Assembly (NCBI GenBank): GCA_022842065.1
Contig: JALHQH010000002.1
Coordinates: forward strand, 220,199 to 284,198
Length of the DNA stretch: 64,000 nt
From: Caldilineaceae bacterium
GTDB lineage: Bacteria > Chloroflexota > Anaerolineae > Caldilineales > Caldilineaceae
Direction of reading: 5' to 3'
The notes under the pieces were generated by a model. It was given only the letters and a program-made list of their open reading frames with translations, did not search any database and was not told the origin of the DNA. A program made the position numbers and the translations under genes. Positions 33,482 to 42,942 of the stretch are shown one piece after another (positions within the stretch are counted from its first letter, which is position 1; each line of letters begins with the position of its first letter).

Positions 33482-33875
33482 GCCTAGTTTGCTTTCTCTA
33501 TTCCGCTCATCAGTCGATCGCAACTGTATGCGGCCAGTGGTCGATTTGATCAGCGTCCATCATAATCATCTTAATGAAGCGATGCAAATATTTTGGTTTG
33601 AGCACTTAACAAAAGTGCCATCAACCAATACGTACCCAAGGGTCGGTAGTTGCGCCAATACACGCAAGCTATACTGCGTGCAGAACCAAAAACCGAGTTT
33701 TTCGCTTGACGTAGCAAAACCCATCGCACCTACGTAAGTCAGTAGAAAGGCTATTAAAAACTCGGTTTTTCAAACTGATTTGCGTATAGGTACTGAAAAA
33801 TCCACACCCCCAGTATTATATCACAAAACAGTTAACCGTTTCACGCCCAACCGCAGCACGAGCAAATGGGTCGGT
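33482..33875. other. A+T-rich intergenic region with a nested inverted repeat
   Basis: No gene is supported here. At 33661-33680 there is a CACGCA-N8-TGCGTG hairpin. At 33688-33702 and 33756-33770 lie AAAAACCGAGTTTTT and its exact complement, 53 bases apart; each copy is itself a near-palindrome and could act as a small terminator or a protein site. The region marks the change from the G+C-rich left side to the polysaccharide cluster. Confidence 0.6.
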
Positions 33876-33980
33876 TTGACAGCAAATTGTCAGCAAACAC
33901 CCCGAATTGACAGCAAATTGTCAGCATTGAAAGTTAGATTTTCAGGTAAAATGTAAATAATTGACAGCGAATTGTCAGCA
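33876..33980. promoter_or_regulatory. Three operator-like repeats with a possible promoter
   Basis: TTGACAGCAAATTGTCAGCA occurs at 33876-33895 and 33907-33926, and with one change (A to G) at 33961-33980. Each contains the inverted repeat TGACA-N6-TGTCA. Spacings of 31 and 54 bases are close to whole helical turns. The third copy begins with a consensus TTGACA -35 and has ATAAAT 18 bases downstream (33985-33990) as a possible -10. A repressor binding here would block transcription toward the acyltransferase gene. Confidence 0.6.
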
Positions 33981-34175
33981 TCACATAAATCTACGTTTTA
34001 CTGGTAAATTGTTTTACGCTACGAAGTTTTTACATCTTAATCACAGCATGCCTATGTTACAACGCCTATGCCAACAACGATGTCGCCAACTACGGTTAAA
34101 CTGTGCTCAGCACCCTTACAAATATTTCTCCCAAAGTTGTCAACGATGGGCTTTTAGTGCTTTGATGGCTAGTCA

Positions 34176-34889
34176 ATGTCTCTAGCCAATGTTCATCGCC
34201 ATTTGCTCCTGTATATAAATCGCCAAGCAAGTGGTTTAGGGCGCTACTGGCTCGAACAAAGCTTGTATGCCCTCATCGGGTGGGTGCCTACGATCGTGGG
34301 GATTGCACTGCGCCTGATCTGTTACCGTTTGATCATGCGGCTTGAGGGCGTTGTGGCGATTGAAAATGGGGTACGAATTCGTTTTGCCGACCAAATTCAG
34401 TTGGGGCAAAATGTCTATATTGACCAGGGTGTCTACCTGCATGCTTGTCCAAAGGGCATTGCGATTGGAGAAAACACCTTCATTATGCACGGCGCAGTCT
34501 TACATGTTTACAACTTTCGCGACCTGCCACATGCCTTCATTCGTATCGGTCGTGACAGCCTGATCGGCGAGCTGAATGTCTTGCGCGGCCAAGGCGGCAT
34601 CACGATCGGTGATCGTGTATACACAGCGCCATTGGTGCAACTGCTTGCGGTTAATCATCTCTATCAAGATGTCACGCGGCCAATGATCGAGCAGGGCATT
34701 ACGGCAGAAGGCATTGTCATTGAAGATGATGTTTGGGTGGGTGCCGGCGCGATTATTACCGATGGCGTACGCATTGGCAAAGGCGCAGTGGTGGCCGCGG
34801 GGGCGGTCGTCACGAAAGATGTGGCGGCCCATACAGTCGTCGGTGGAATTCCGGCGCGTGTAATCAAACAGATTGGGGCAGCGGGGTAA
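34176..34889 (+). CDS. Left-handed beta-helix acyltransferase (maltose/serine acetyltransferase type)
   Basis: A 237-residue hexapeptide-repeat transferase. An N-terminal hydrophobic helix ([19 protein letters not shown], 32-50) may anchor it to the membrane. From residue 60 the hexapeptide rungs run [54 protein letters not shown] (with the catalytic-type NH pair) and [51 protein letters not shown]. It should O-acetylate a sugar, fitting the polysaccharide cluster that starts 1 kb further on. Operator-like repeats lie 200-300 bases upstream. Confidence 0.87.
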   Translation: MSLANVHRHLLLYINRQASGLGRYWLEQSLYALIGWVPTIVGIALRLICYRLIMRLEGVVAIENGVRIRFADQIQLGQNVYIDQGVYLHACPKGIAIGENTFIMHGAVLHVYNFRDLPHAFIRIGRDSLIGELNVLRGQGGITIGDRVYTAPLVQLLAVNHLYQDVTRPMIEQGITAEGIVIEDDVWVGAGAIITDGVRIGKGAVVAAGAVVTKDVAAHTVVGGIPARVIKQIGAAG

Positions 34890-35952
34890 GCGTTATCCAA
34901 TTTGTTGTGATAACTGCTGGTTAATTTTGTAACAGTGTTCAACATACTTTTGTCTTTAGCAGCTTTTGTGGTATGCTGATGGTGCATATGGTAAATGGCA
35001 CGACAACAACCAATTACACACAACATCGATGCTACCGTTGTACGTTACCACATGTTTGTACAATTCGTCGCGACGAGCACTACCGTGCAAGTCGTCAGAC
35101 TCAAACCCATATGCAAAGTAATTACATTCTAACTTAATAGCCAAGATCCATTTGCTTACTGGCATGTTAGTGTAACATCCAACCAAGTAGGTGACAATCT
35201 TACAATTCTCTTTTCCAGCCATTGAGATTTTACCGCTCAACGATACTGGGTCGTCAGTCATTAGCTTAGTGAATCGAACTTTTCTTCAAGCGCTGCTAAG
35301 TAATCAGCCAACATAAATTATGTTTGCAGAAACTGCGAAACAGTCCTCAAGTTTCTTTACCGAATAAACTTCGGCACTTCAAACTTCCAAGTCCAGTATT
35401 ACTGTTTCCATTTTTTGTGAGCATATTTTCACCCCTTCTTACCATTCGAAGGGTTAAACGGTCTCATTTCTGTCACTGCATCCGCTAGCAACGTTCGACA
35501 GTGACCAGAAAGCATGTTAAGATTATTAATCATCGACATCGTAGGGTAGATTAATGATCCTAACGAAAAAGCTGAAACTGTGTCCATTTGGTAGACACAT
35601 CGTTTTGCGTTACCTTTTTTTGTTGGGTAGAAAACGAATAACAGGGGCGAAGAAGGCATGATAAAACATTAAGCCGAGCAATGTTTACAAATAAAACGGT
35701 CAGTCATGTTGCAACATGACTGACCGTTGGGATCTCATTTCTGTCACTGCATCCGCTAGCAACGTTCGACAGTGATCAGAAAGCGCTGAAACTGTGCCCA
35801 CTAGGTGTGCGCATAGTTTTGCATTACCCTTTTTTCATTATACAAGGGTACGGCCAAAAAAGCAAATAATTTCCTCTAGGTCATATGTTTTATTGCCGCA
35901 GGTCAGGTGTTTTCCACGTAGCCATTCGGTACGGAGAACGGAGTAACAAACG
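34890..35952. other. Gene-poor A+T-rich kilobase with a duplication and a 34-bp palindrome
   Basis: I support no gene here. A 52-bp segment at 35462-35513 recurs at 35733-35784 with one mismatch. In the first copy the homology resumes after an extra segment of about 57 bases (GCTGAAACTGTG near 35571). Between the copies, 35695-35728 is a perfect 34-bp palindrome with half-site AACGGTCAGTCATGTTG. Minus-strand frames of 101 codons (34956-35261) and 76 codons (35429-35659) have no family resemblance. The composition and repeats suggest remnants of a mobile element. A ribosome site (GGAGAACGGAG) at the end serves the next gene. Confidence 0.6.
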
Positions 35953-37230
35953 ATGACAATGCTTTCGGTTATAGTGCCGGCGTTTAATGAAGCTGACGGG
36001 ATTCAGGCAATCGTACAGCGGGTATGTGCGATCCAACCTGACTTAGTCGCGGTTGGGATTAGTGAATTAGAATTGATTGTTGTCGATGATGGCTCGACCG
36101 ACGGCACCGCGGCGTTGGTCGGCACACAACCTGGCGTACGGCTCATTCAACACGCGCAGAATGGCGGCTACGGGGCCGCGTTGAAAACTGGTTTTGCCGC
36201 AGCCCAAGGCGAATGGCTGGCGTTTATGGATGCGGATGGCACCTATCCACCAGAGTATTATCCCCAGCTCTACGCGATCGCATGCAGCGCCAACGCGGAC
36301 ATTGTGATCGGCTCACGCATGGCCGGCTCACAGAGTAAAATGCCGGCCGTACGCCGCCTCGGCAACCTCATTTTTGCCAAGTTAGTTAGTTTGATTAGCG
36401 CCAGCCAGGTGACCGATTCGGCCAGTGGCATGCGCATTTTTCGCAAAGCGATCTTACCACGGCTTTACCCCTTACCCGATGGCTTAAATTTCACGCCGGT
36501 GATGAGTACACGCGCCTTACACGAAGCATTGACTATCGTGGAAGCGCCTATTCCCTATAGTGAGCGGCTGGGTCGCTCTAAACTAAGCGTTGTCAAAGAT
36601 GGGATGCGCTTTGCTCAATCGATTGTGTGGACGGCGTTAAACTACAATCCGGTTCGACCCCTGGGCTTGATTGGTATTGGGGCACTCGTGATTGCGGCGT
36701 TCATTATGCTCGGTCTGATCATGACCCGCTTATCTGGGATCGACTATGTCGGGCCACTGGGGGCTTTTGCCCTCTTCTCGGCCTTGGTGCTAGCGGTGGC
36801 CGGGGTCAGTATTTTAGCGCTCGGCATGAGCTTCAACTATTTTGTGGCGCTTTTTCATAAAAGTTCGATCCAGCAGGGCTTGTTTGGCCGCTCCCGCTTC
36901 AACCCACGCTTTGATCGCCATTTTGGTTGGGTCGGTCTACTCTTATTTTGTTTTGGTGTGACGTTGGCCGGCATCACATTGGTATTGGGCATTGGCGGGT
37001 GGGAGGTATCGCGGCTGTGGCTTTACTATCTGGCCAGCGCTTGCCTGGCGTTGGTTGGGATCCAACTGACGATTGCTTGGGTCCAGATGCAGGTGCTTGA
37101 CACATTACGAATTCGTGATGCGCTGGTAGCCGATGATTTGCGTGGCAAAGAGCGTATGCCCCTAAAGAAAAAAGTCGAGGCCAGCCCAGGGTTTGCCGGC
37201 GGGACAACCCCACGCTTGGGAGTCGGCTAA
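35953..37230 (+). CDS. Membrane-anchored GT2 glycosyltransferase (polyprenyl-phosphate sugar synthase type)
   Basis: A 425-residue protein. Residues 1-235 are a GT-A fold family 2 enzyme: [35 protein letters not shown] (the metal-binding DxD-like region) and [16 protein letters not shown]. Four or more membrane helices follow (about 237-262, 270-300, 320-345, 353-375). This layout is seen in dolichol/undecaprenyl-phosphate mannose or glucose synthases, which load a sugar onto a lipid carrier for later transfer by GT-C enzymes such as the one at 46059. It starts the plus-strand polysaccharide cluster. Confidence 0.87.
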   Translation: MTMLSVIVPAFNEADGIQAIVQRVCAIQPDLVAVGISELELIVVDDGSTDGTAALVGTQPGVRLIQHAQNGGYGAALKTGFAAAQGEWLAFMDADGTYPPEYYPQLYAIACSANADIVIGSRMAGSQSKMPAVRRLGNLIFAKLVSLISASQVTDSASGMRIFRKAILPRLYPLPDGLNFTPVMSTRALHEALTIVEAPIPYSERLGRSKLSVVKDGMRFAQSIVWTALNYNPVRPLGLIGIGALVIAAFIMLGLIMTRLSGIDYVGPLGAFALFSALVLAVAGVSILALGMSFNYFVALFHKSSIQQGLFGRSRFNPRFDRHFGWVGLLLFCFGVTLAGITLVLGIGGWEVSRLWLYYLASACLALVGIQLTIAWVQMQVLDTLRIRDALVADDLRGKERMPLKKKVEASPGFAGGTTPRLGVG

Positions 37231-37325
37231 CCTTTGGGGCAACGCTTAACGTCGCTTGTTTTAGCGCACAGCGGCAGTCACGGATGGCAGAGATCGTCAA
37301 GGCAATAGGGTTAAAGGAAAAGATC

Positions 37326-39032
37326 ATGCAGGAGCTAACACCTGAAAAGAAGTCACAAGGCAAGCCAATCAATCTGGAGCTCGCCGCTGATATTCGTGAT
37401 AATTTGGGCACCCGGCGGATTCCACCGCTCCGACCATCGCAATTCCCAGACGCGGGGGCCAGCGTACAAACGCTTACCTCCTCCAGCCGGCCACCAGGGA
37501 CCGTGGATGTGCTGCTTGTCAACCCGCCGACCCCAGATGGCGGCATCTGGATTCGTAGCCAACATCGAGTAGGCCGGCGCAGCCGCGAAAATATGATCTG
37601 GCCGCAGGTGAGTCTGGCCCAACTGGCAGCGATTCTCCAGCCCGAGTACACCGTTGAGGTGATTGACGCCAACGCCCTGCGCATGGGGTGGGCTGAATTT
37701 GAGCAGTTACTGGAAACCAAACGGCCGCAATATTACCTGACGCAGGTGACCGCGCCCACCCTTAAAAATGATATGTATGGGGTTTTCCTGGCCAAAGCAT
37801 TGGGTGCCAAGACCATGGCCTTCGGGACCCATGTCACGCCAATGACGGTGGAGACAATGCGTCCTTTTCCGGCCTTGGACTTTGTGCTACGTGGCGAACC
37901 AGAGATGACGCTGCGGGAGTTGCTCGATACACTGACCGGCAAGCGCCCCAGCAATCCGCAAGTCGCCAAAATGGTGGCAGAGACGAGCCAACTGCAGAAC
38001 CGGCGTATCGGCACAGCGCTGATCAGCGATCAATTTGCGGTATCAACAAGCGCGTCACCATATGATGAGATTTTGGGTTTGGCCTGGCGCAACGCAAAAG
38101 GGGAGATCGTCATTAATCCGGACCGCCCCTTTATCCCAGATTTGAATGATCTGCCCATTCCCAGACATGAATTGTTGCCGATCGATAAACAACGGATGCC
38201 GATGATGAAAGGTCCGTTTACCTTTATCGTAACGAGCCGGGGTTGCCCAGCCGGCTGTAAATATTGCATCAAACATGTGAGCTATCAAAACAGCGTGCGT
38301 GTCCGCTCGGCAGAAAACATGTGTGATGAGATCGAGTATCTGAATCAATTAGGCATCTACAACATCCACATGTATGCCGATCTCTTTACCGTTAATCGCG
38401 AGCATGTGGTCACTTTCTGCGCGGAGATCTTGCGGCGCGGCATCAAAATTAAATGGACCTGCAACAGCCGGGTAGACTATGTGGACGAAGAGATGCTGGC
38501 CTTGATGGGGCGGGCGGGTTGTTGGTTTATCTCGTGGGGGATTGAAAGTGCGAATGAAGCGATCCTCAAGCGTGCCCGCAAAGGCTATAAAAAAGAACAA
38601 GCCTTTAAAGCCTTGCACTGGGCCAAAGCCGCCGGCATCAAAAATTGGGGCTATTTTATCATTGGCTTGCCTGGGGAGACTGAGGCATCGATTCGCGAAA
38701 CCATCGACTATGCCAAACAGTTGCCCCTGGATATTGCCCTCTTTCATATTGCCGCGCCCTATCCGGGCACGCCCTTCTTTTATGAGGTGGTCGAAAACAA
38801 TTGGTTCCGGCCCGGCACCAAATGGGAAGAAGTTGATATGGATCAATCCACCGTACTCGACTATGAGAATCTAACGGCCGAACAACTGGAGTATTGGCAA
38901 AAACGCGCCACGCGGGAATGGTCACTGCGCCCAGGCCCAATGTGGACCTTCCTCCAAGGGCTGAACAGTTGGGAAGGGGCGAAGAGTGCCGTGAATGTGG
39001 GCTGGCAGATGTTACAGTTTGCGCGCAGCTAG
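37326..39032 (+). CDS. Cobalamin-binding-domain radical SAM protein
   Basis: A 568-residue protein. Residues 60-200 form a B12-binding-like Rossmann domain (VDVLLVNPPTPDGG, WPQVSLAQLAAIL) and the radical SAM domain follows, with the iron-sulfur motif Cys307-x3-Cys311-x2-Cys314 in RGCPAGCKYC. IKWTCNSRVDYVDEEML, GCWFISWGIESANEAILKRARKG and GETEASIRETI are typical of the BchE/P-methylase-like class. ATG 37326 has AAAGGAAAAG upstream. Enzymes of this class methylate or rearrange unactivated carbons on lipids, sugars or small molecules. Its place in the cluster suggests modification of the glycan, its lipid carrier or a membrane hopanoid; the substrate is unknown. Confidence 0.87.
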   Translation: MQELTPEKKSQGKPINLELAADIRDNLGTRRIPPLRPSQFPDAGASVQTLTSSSRPPGTVDVLLVNPPTPDGGIWIRSQHRVGRRSRENMIWPQVSLAQLAAILQPEYTVEVIDANALRMGWAEFEQLLETKRPQYYLTQVTAPTLKNDMYGVFLAKALGAKTMAFGTHVTPMTVETMRPFPALDFVLRGEPEMTLRELLDTLTGKRPSNPQVAKMVAETSQLQNRRIGTALISDQFAVSTSASPYDEILGLAWRNAKGEIVINPDRPFIPDLNDLPIPRHELLPIDKQRMPMMKGPFTFIVTSRGCPAGCKYCIKHVSYQNSVRVRSAENMCDEIEYLNQLGIYNIHMYADLFTVNREHVVTFCAEILRRGIKIKWTCNSRVDYVDEEMLALMGRAGCWFISWGIESANEAILKRARKGYKKEQAFKALHWAKAAGIKNWGYFIIGLPGETEASIRETIDYAKQLPLDIALFHIAAPYPGTPFFYEVVENNWFRPGTKWEEVDMDQSTVLDYENLTAEQLEYWQKRATREWSLRPGPMWTFLQGLNSWEGAKSAVNVGWQMLQFARS

Positions 39033-39036
39033 CTAC

Positions 39037-39104
39037 TACGACAACGTTAAATTATGGGCGCAGCTAGGCGCAGAGCGGACAACGACTAATTTAACGTTGT
39101 CGTA
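39037..39104. repeat. Inverted repeat with ACGACAACGTT core
   Basis: Perfect 18-base arms TACGACAACGTTAAATTA at 39037-39054 and the complement at 39087-39104, loop 32 bases. It lies between the radical SAM gene and the NusG-like gene. The same GTACGACAACGTT half-site forms the palindrome at 62369-62394, near the other end of the cluster. Confidence 0.85.
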
Positions 39105-39133
39105 CTACTTACCCCTGGGTAAAAGGACGAAAC

Positions 39134-39634
39134 ATGGAAAACTGGTATGTAGTCTATACAAAGCCACACAAAGAACCACTCGTCAATCGTCAACTGGCTG
39201 ATCGGGGCATCGAGGTCTTCTTTCCCACCTTGCAGTTTAACCGGGGCTATAACCGGGGCGTGCGGCTCGAACCATTTTTTCCGCACTATCTCTTTGCCAA
39301 GGCTGATTTAATGTCGGATCTGATGGGTGACATGCGTTGGCTGGCCGGCGTACGGACGCTGGTGCAATTTGAACAGCAACCGGCCACTGTGCCGGAGACC
39401 ATTATCGACCTGTTGCGCCAGCGTTTACAGCCCTACGAAGCAAAAGTATTGCGCCGCAACGAATGGCTATTCAAGCCCGGTCAACGGGTGATTGTCACCA
39501 CTGGGCCCTTTGCCGGCTTTGAAGCTATTTTTCAAAAAGGGCTGAATGGCACCGATCGGGCACAGATTCTCCTAAAACTATTGGGTTCCTGGAACCGCGC
39601 CGAGATCGATAGTCGCGATCTAAAGCTGGCCTAG
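39134..39634 (+). CDS. Specialised NusG paralogue (RfaH/LoaP-like antiterminator)
   Basis: A 166-residue protein with a NusG N-terminal domain (WYVVYTKPHKEPLVNRQLADRGIEVFFPTLQ, EPFFPHYLFAK, VRTLVQFEQQPATVP) and a C-terminal KOW domain (FKPGQRVIVTTGPFAGFEAIFQKGL). Housekeeping NusG is usually found with secE and ribosomal genes; this one stands at the head of a long polysaccharide cluster. That placement is typical of RfaH, LoaP and UpxY-type factors that let RNA polymerase read through long operons. An inverted repeat just upstream could be its own leader or a pause element. The cluster of co-directional genes runs at least 25 kb downstream. Confidence 0.9.
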   Translation: MENWYVVYTKPHKEPLVNRQLADRGIEVFFPTLQFNRGYNRGVRLEPFFPHYLFAKADLMSDLMGDMRWLAGVRTLVQFEQQPATVPETIIDLLRQRLQPYEAKVLRRNEWLFKPGQRVIVTTGPFAGFEAIFQKGLNGTDRAQILLKLLGSWNRAEIDSRDLKLA

Positions 39635-39719
39635 GAGCCTGCGACCTACCGTTTGTTATCTATTTGCTCTAGTTAACCAAGTACCAACTGCATACCCACG
39701 CACCTGCTGTGTAGACGAG

Positions 39720-39810
39720 TACGCGCAGGAAGGGCGGAGCATGCCCGGCAGTGGAGAGAATAACACCTGTCCGTAGAGTGATACGCGCAGGAAGGGCGGA
39801 GCATGCCCGG
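39720..39810. repeat. 29-bp direct repeat between the NusG-like gene and the flippase-like gene
   Basis: TACGCGCAGGAAGGGCGGAG plus nine further bases is present at 39720-39748 and 39782-39810, 62 bases apart. Each copy contains the GGGC-GGAGCAT-GCCC stem. Placed in the presumed leader downstream of an antiterminator gene, it may be a pause or loading site, or a dispersed repeat. Confidence 0.75.
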
Positions 39811-39892
39811 GAGCCGCCAGTGTTAGCGCAGCGGATCGCGACAAAAGATGGATCACAAATTACCCAAACCCAAAGGGGGCAGAGAGCAACTC

Positions 39893-40261
39893 ATGCACGA
39901 GTGGTGGCTGATTGCCCTTTCGCTTTCGGCTAGCCTGGCCGGCCAAACCGTTATCAAACTAGGCGTGAGCCAGCCCAAGGCCGCGCAGGCGGCGACGGGT
40001 GTACCATCATTGATTGCCATGATCATCCAATCACCCCTGGTTTTGTTGGGGTTGGCCTGCTACGGCATTGGGGCACTGGCCTGGATTGCGGTGCTTAGCC
40101 GCCTGGATCTTAGTTATGCCTATCCCTTTTTGGCACTCAACTTTGTCTTGATTACGCTAGTGGCATCGCTCTTTTTAGGGGAGTCCATTCCTACCTTGCG
40201 CTGGCTTGGGATCACGGTGATTTGTGTTGGCATTCTGCTGATTGCTCGTAGCACAGCCTAA
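39893..40261 (+). CDS. EamA/SMR-type four-helix transporter (ArnE-like flippase subunit)
   Basis: A 122-residue membrane protein with four predicted helices, WLIALSLSASLAGQTVIKLG, PLVLLGLACYGIGALAWIAVL, YPFLALNFVLITLVASLFLGE and LGITVICVGILLIA. The LSRLDLSYAYPFLALNFVLI motif is the EamA signature found in ArnE/ArnF-like proteins that flip undecaprenyl-linked sugars. ATG 39893 follows an AGGGGGCAGAGAG stretch; a longer frame from 39848 lacks a good ribosome site. It probably moves a lipid-linked sugar made by the GT2 protein upstream across the membrane. Confidence 0.82.
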   Translation: MHEWWLIALSLSASLAGQTVIKLGVSQPKAAQAATGVPSLIAMIIQSPLVLLGLACYGIGALAWIAVLSRLDLSYAYPFLALNFVLITLVASLFLGESIPTLRWLGITVICVGILLIARSTA

Positions 40262-40315
40262 TAAACGAATCAAATAAACGGCGTATATTACTGGTTGCAG
40301 AGGGAGGCAATATCC

Positions 40316-40585
40316 ATGCGAAAAGTTATGAAAGGCATCGGCTGGTTGATCGGGGGCCTGCTGGCGATCCGGCTCAGCTTTGGCTATATTGATCCAAATA
40401 CCGGGGGCTTAATCTTCCAGTTACTCGCGGTGATCTTTGCCTCGTTTACGGGCATCTTTCTCTTTTTCTCGCGCCAAATTCGTATGGCCGCCGGTCAATT
40501 TAGACGGCGGCTAGGGGGCGCACCAACCAGCGCGACCGACAAAGAGGCCGAGCGCGCGACAGGGAATAGTGCTGATGACCAGTAA
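40316..40585 (+). CDS. Small membrane protein with a YIDPNTGG motif
   Basis: An 89-residue protein with two membrane helices, GIGWLIGGLLAIRLSFG and LIFQLLAVIFASFTGIFLFF, joined by YIDPNTGG. The consensus YIDPGTG(S)-LLQ motif marks a widespread, poorly studied family that is often encoded next to alkaline-phosphatase-superfamily enzymes, as here, where the 3' end overlaps the phosphodiesterase start by 11 bases. ATG 40316 has AGGGAGG upstream. It may be a membrane partner or chaperone for that enzyme. Confidence 0.72.
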   Translation: MRKVMKGIGWLIGGLLAIRLSFGYIDPNTGGLIFQLLAVIFASFTGIFLFFSRQIRMAAGQFRRRLGGAPTSATDKEAERATGNSADDQ

Positions 40586-42428
40586 GCGTGCGTTGCGCAC
40601 CCTGCTCTTGGGCTTTGACGCCTTTGACCCGCGGCGATTCGAAGAGCTGATCACACAGGGCAAATTGCCCAATTTAACTCGCTACGTGGCGACGCGCGGC
40701 TATGCGCACTTTACCGTCGCCAATCCACCCCAAAGCGAGGTGTCGTGGACGAGTATTGCCACCGGCCTGAACCCCGGCGGCCACGGCATGTTTGACTTTG
40801 TCCACCGTGATCCCGCGACTTATGCTTTACATGTCTCGCTGCTGCCGACCAAACGCACTTTTGGTGGCACCCAGTTTGTGCCCCCCTATGCGGCGCGCAC
40901 CATTTTTGATCACACTGTCGATCAAGGATTCCCGGCGACCGTGTTGTGGTGGCCAGCCACCTTCCCAGCGCAGCCCGCCTCACCGGTCCGGACGGTGCCG
41001 GGGCTGGGCACGCCGGATATCCACGGGCGCCTGGGCATTGGCACCCTCTTTTCAACGGAGCCAGGGCTGGCGCATGCTGGACAAAAGACACCGGTAGAAG
41101 CGTTGACACCACAGGGGAAAGATCGTTATGTTGGGCGGTTACATGGGCCGGCCAGCAAACAGCGCCATGGCGAGGCCCGCGCAGCCCTCGAATTTCAGCT
41201 AACGACGGCGCATGATGGCATGCGGCTAACGATTGACAAGCAGTCGCTGGCGTTGGTACCAGGCCAGTGGAGCCCGCTCTTGACGTTGACCTTTCGCCTT
41301 GGGCTTTTTGTCAAGATCCGGGTGATCACCAGGGTAATTTTGACCCAGACGCAGCCAACCCTTAAGCTCTATTTTCTGCCCTTACAACTGCACCCGCTCC
41401 ATTCGCCCTGGCGCTATGGCACGCCACAAGCTTTCTTAAAAGAGCTGTGGCACACCTGTGGCCCCTTCTTAACGCTAGGTTGGCCACAAGATACCACGGG
41501 GCTGGAAGATCAGTGCATTACGGACGAGCAATTTCTGGCCCTCTGTACCGATATTTTTGCCAGCCGCGAACGGATTTTGCTGCACCAACTGGGGCGCTTT
41601 CATGAGGGCATGATCGCCGCGGTCTTCGATACGCTGGATCGGGTGCAGCACATGTTCTGGCGCGATCGGCCCGACATTGTTGAGCAGTGGTATTTAAAGC
41701 TTGACCGCCTGGTCGGCAAAGTCGAAACCGCGTTGGCAGCCAAAGGCCAAAGTGACACCAAAGTGATCATCGTCTCTGATCATGGCTTTGCCAACTTCGA
41801 CTATAAAGTTCATCTCAATCGCTGGCTCATCGATCAGGGCTATCTGGCCGTCACGCCAACGGGCGAAGATAACAGCTTGCGGGCGGCTGTCTGGCCGCAG
41901 AGTCAGGCCTACGGACTCGGACTCAATAGTCTCTATCTGAATCTAGCCGGGCGTGAAGGGCAAGGGGCCGTACAGGCCGAACAGACCGCGGCCTTGACGG
42001 ATCGACTGTGTACCGAGCTGCGGCAGTGGCGCGGTCCGGATGGCCGGGCGGTGGTACAACAGGTTTGGCCCCGGCAAGCCGTTTTCGAAGGCCCCTATGC
42101 GGCCTATGGACCGGATCTGGTGGTTGGCTACGCGCCGGGTTACCGCAGCTCGGCCCAGACGGGCTTGGGCCAATGGCAGGCGCAGAGCATTGAAGCCAAT
42201 CGTGATCATTGGGGGGCGGACCATTGTATTGATCCACAGGCGGTGCCTGGTGTTCTCTTTACAAATCATGATCTGGCTAATTTTCCCAGCCCCTCGTATC
42301 GCGATATCCCTGCGTTGACGATTGACGCGGCGCTACAGCCCCACCCGGTGGCACCACCGCTGCCAACCTACACGGCAGAAGACCAGGCGATTGTGGAGGA
42401 AAGGTTAAAGAGCCTTGGCTACCTATAA
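40575..42428 (+). CDS. Type I phosphodiesterase / nucleotide pyrophosphatase (alkaline phosphatase superfamily)
   Basis: A 617-residue cytosol-facing enzyme. LLGFDAFDPRRFEEL (Asp15 as metal ligand), LPNLTRYVATRGYAHF, PPQSEVSWTSIATGLNPGGHGMFDFV (nucleophile Ser/Thr region) and VIIVSDHGFANF supply the two-metal centre of the type I phosphodiesterase family. Substrates are phosphodiesters such as nucleotide sugars or lipid-linked head groups. It overlaps the small membrane protein upstream and the membrane protein downstream, so all three are coupled. No signal peptide. Confidence 0.85.
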   Translation: MTSKRALRTLLLGFDAFDPRRFEELITQGKLPNLTRYVATRGYAHFTVANPPQSEVSWTSIATGLNPGGHGMFDFVHRDPATYALHVSLLPTKRTFGGTQFVPPYAARTIFDHTVDQGFPATVLWWPATFPAQPASPVRTVPGLGTPDIHGRLGIGTLFSTEPGLAHAGQKTPVEALTPQGKDRYVGRLHGPASKQRHGEARAALEFQLTTAHDGMRLTIDKQSLALVPGQWSPLLTLTFRLGLFVKIRVITRVILTQTQPTLKLYFLPLQLHPLHSPWRYGTPQAFLKELWHTCGPFLTLGWPQDTTGLEDQCITDEQFLALCTDIFASRERILLHQLGRFHEGMIAAVFDTLDRVQHMFWRDRPDIVEQWYLKLDRLVGKVETALAAKGQSDTKVIIVSDHGFANFDYKVHLNRWLIDQGYLAVTPTGEDNSLRAAVWPQSQAYGLGLNSLYLNLAGREGQGAVQAEQTAALTDRLCTELRQWRGPDGRAVVQQVWPRQAVFEGPYAAYGPDLVVGYAPGYRSSAQTGLGQWQAQSIEANRDHWGADHCIDPQAVPGVLFTNHDLANFPSPSYRDIPALTIDAALQPHPVAPPLPTYTAEDQAIVEERLKSLGYL

Positions 42429-42942
42429 ACGCATTGCGCCTTGGCGTGAGCTGATGTTGGTCTTTGCCGTCTGTGCCTTTCCCGTCTATAGCTGGTCCAT
42501 CTATTATTTTCTAGAAAGAATGCCGGCCTGGTTGTACTATCTGGACAGTTGGGAAGTGCTGAGTATCTTTGCCTATACCCAGGTGTTTGCCTTCGTGGAA
42601 AGTCTGGTAATCACGCTGGGCTTGCTGGTGGTGGCAGCGCTCTTACCCTTCTGCTTTCGCTGCCATTTTGTGGCCGTTGCCAGCGTCCTGGCGCTGTTGG
42701 TGACCGTGGCAGCAGTCATCTTACAGTTTAACGACGATGAATTGCGTGCGCTGGCGCTGATCCCCGTGCTCTTGACCGTGGGCCTCATGGGTAGTGTGAT
42801 TGGGCTATTATTACTCGTTTATCGCCAACCACAAGTCCAGCAAAGGGTAGAAGCGTTGGCAGAACGGTTATCGGTGTTGTTATATCTCTACCTGCCCCTC
42901 AGTCTGCTTGGGCTTGTGATCGTTATCATGAGGAATCTTTGA
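42415..42942 (+). CDS. Five-helix membrane protein of unknown function
   Basis: A 175-residue protein with about five predicted helices (LMLVFAVCAFPVYSWSIYYF, AFVESLVITLGLLVVAALLPF, FVAVASVLALLVTVAAVILQF, ALALIPVLLTVGLMGSVIGLLLLVY, LYLYLPLSLLGLVIVIM). The start is probably TTG 42415, which overlaps the phosphodiesterase by 14 bases and has GGAGGAAAGG upstream; ATG 42454 is the alternative. The stop overlaps the next start in TGATG. No family is recognised. It is likely a membrane component acting with the two phosphatase-superfamily neighbours. Confidence 0.7.
   Translation: MATYKRIAPWRELMLVFAVCAFPVYSWSIYYFLERMPAWLYYLDSWEVLSIFAYTQVFAFVESLVITLGLLVVAALLPFCFRCHFVAVASVLALLVTVAAVILQFNDDELRALALIPVLLTVGLMGSVIGLLLLVYRQPQVQQRVEALAERLSVLLYLYLPLSLLGLVIVIMRNL

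Noticed and set aside
33961..34185. 74-codon plus-strand frame before the acyltransferase
   Set aside because: It starts inside an operator repeat, has no ribosome site and no family resemblance.
34956..35659. Minus-strand frames of 101 and 76 codons in the A+T-rich kilobase
   Set aside because: No motif, no convincing ribosome site, and one is broken by the local duplication; left as unannotated sequence.
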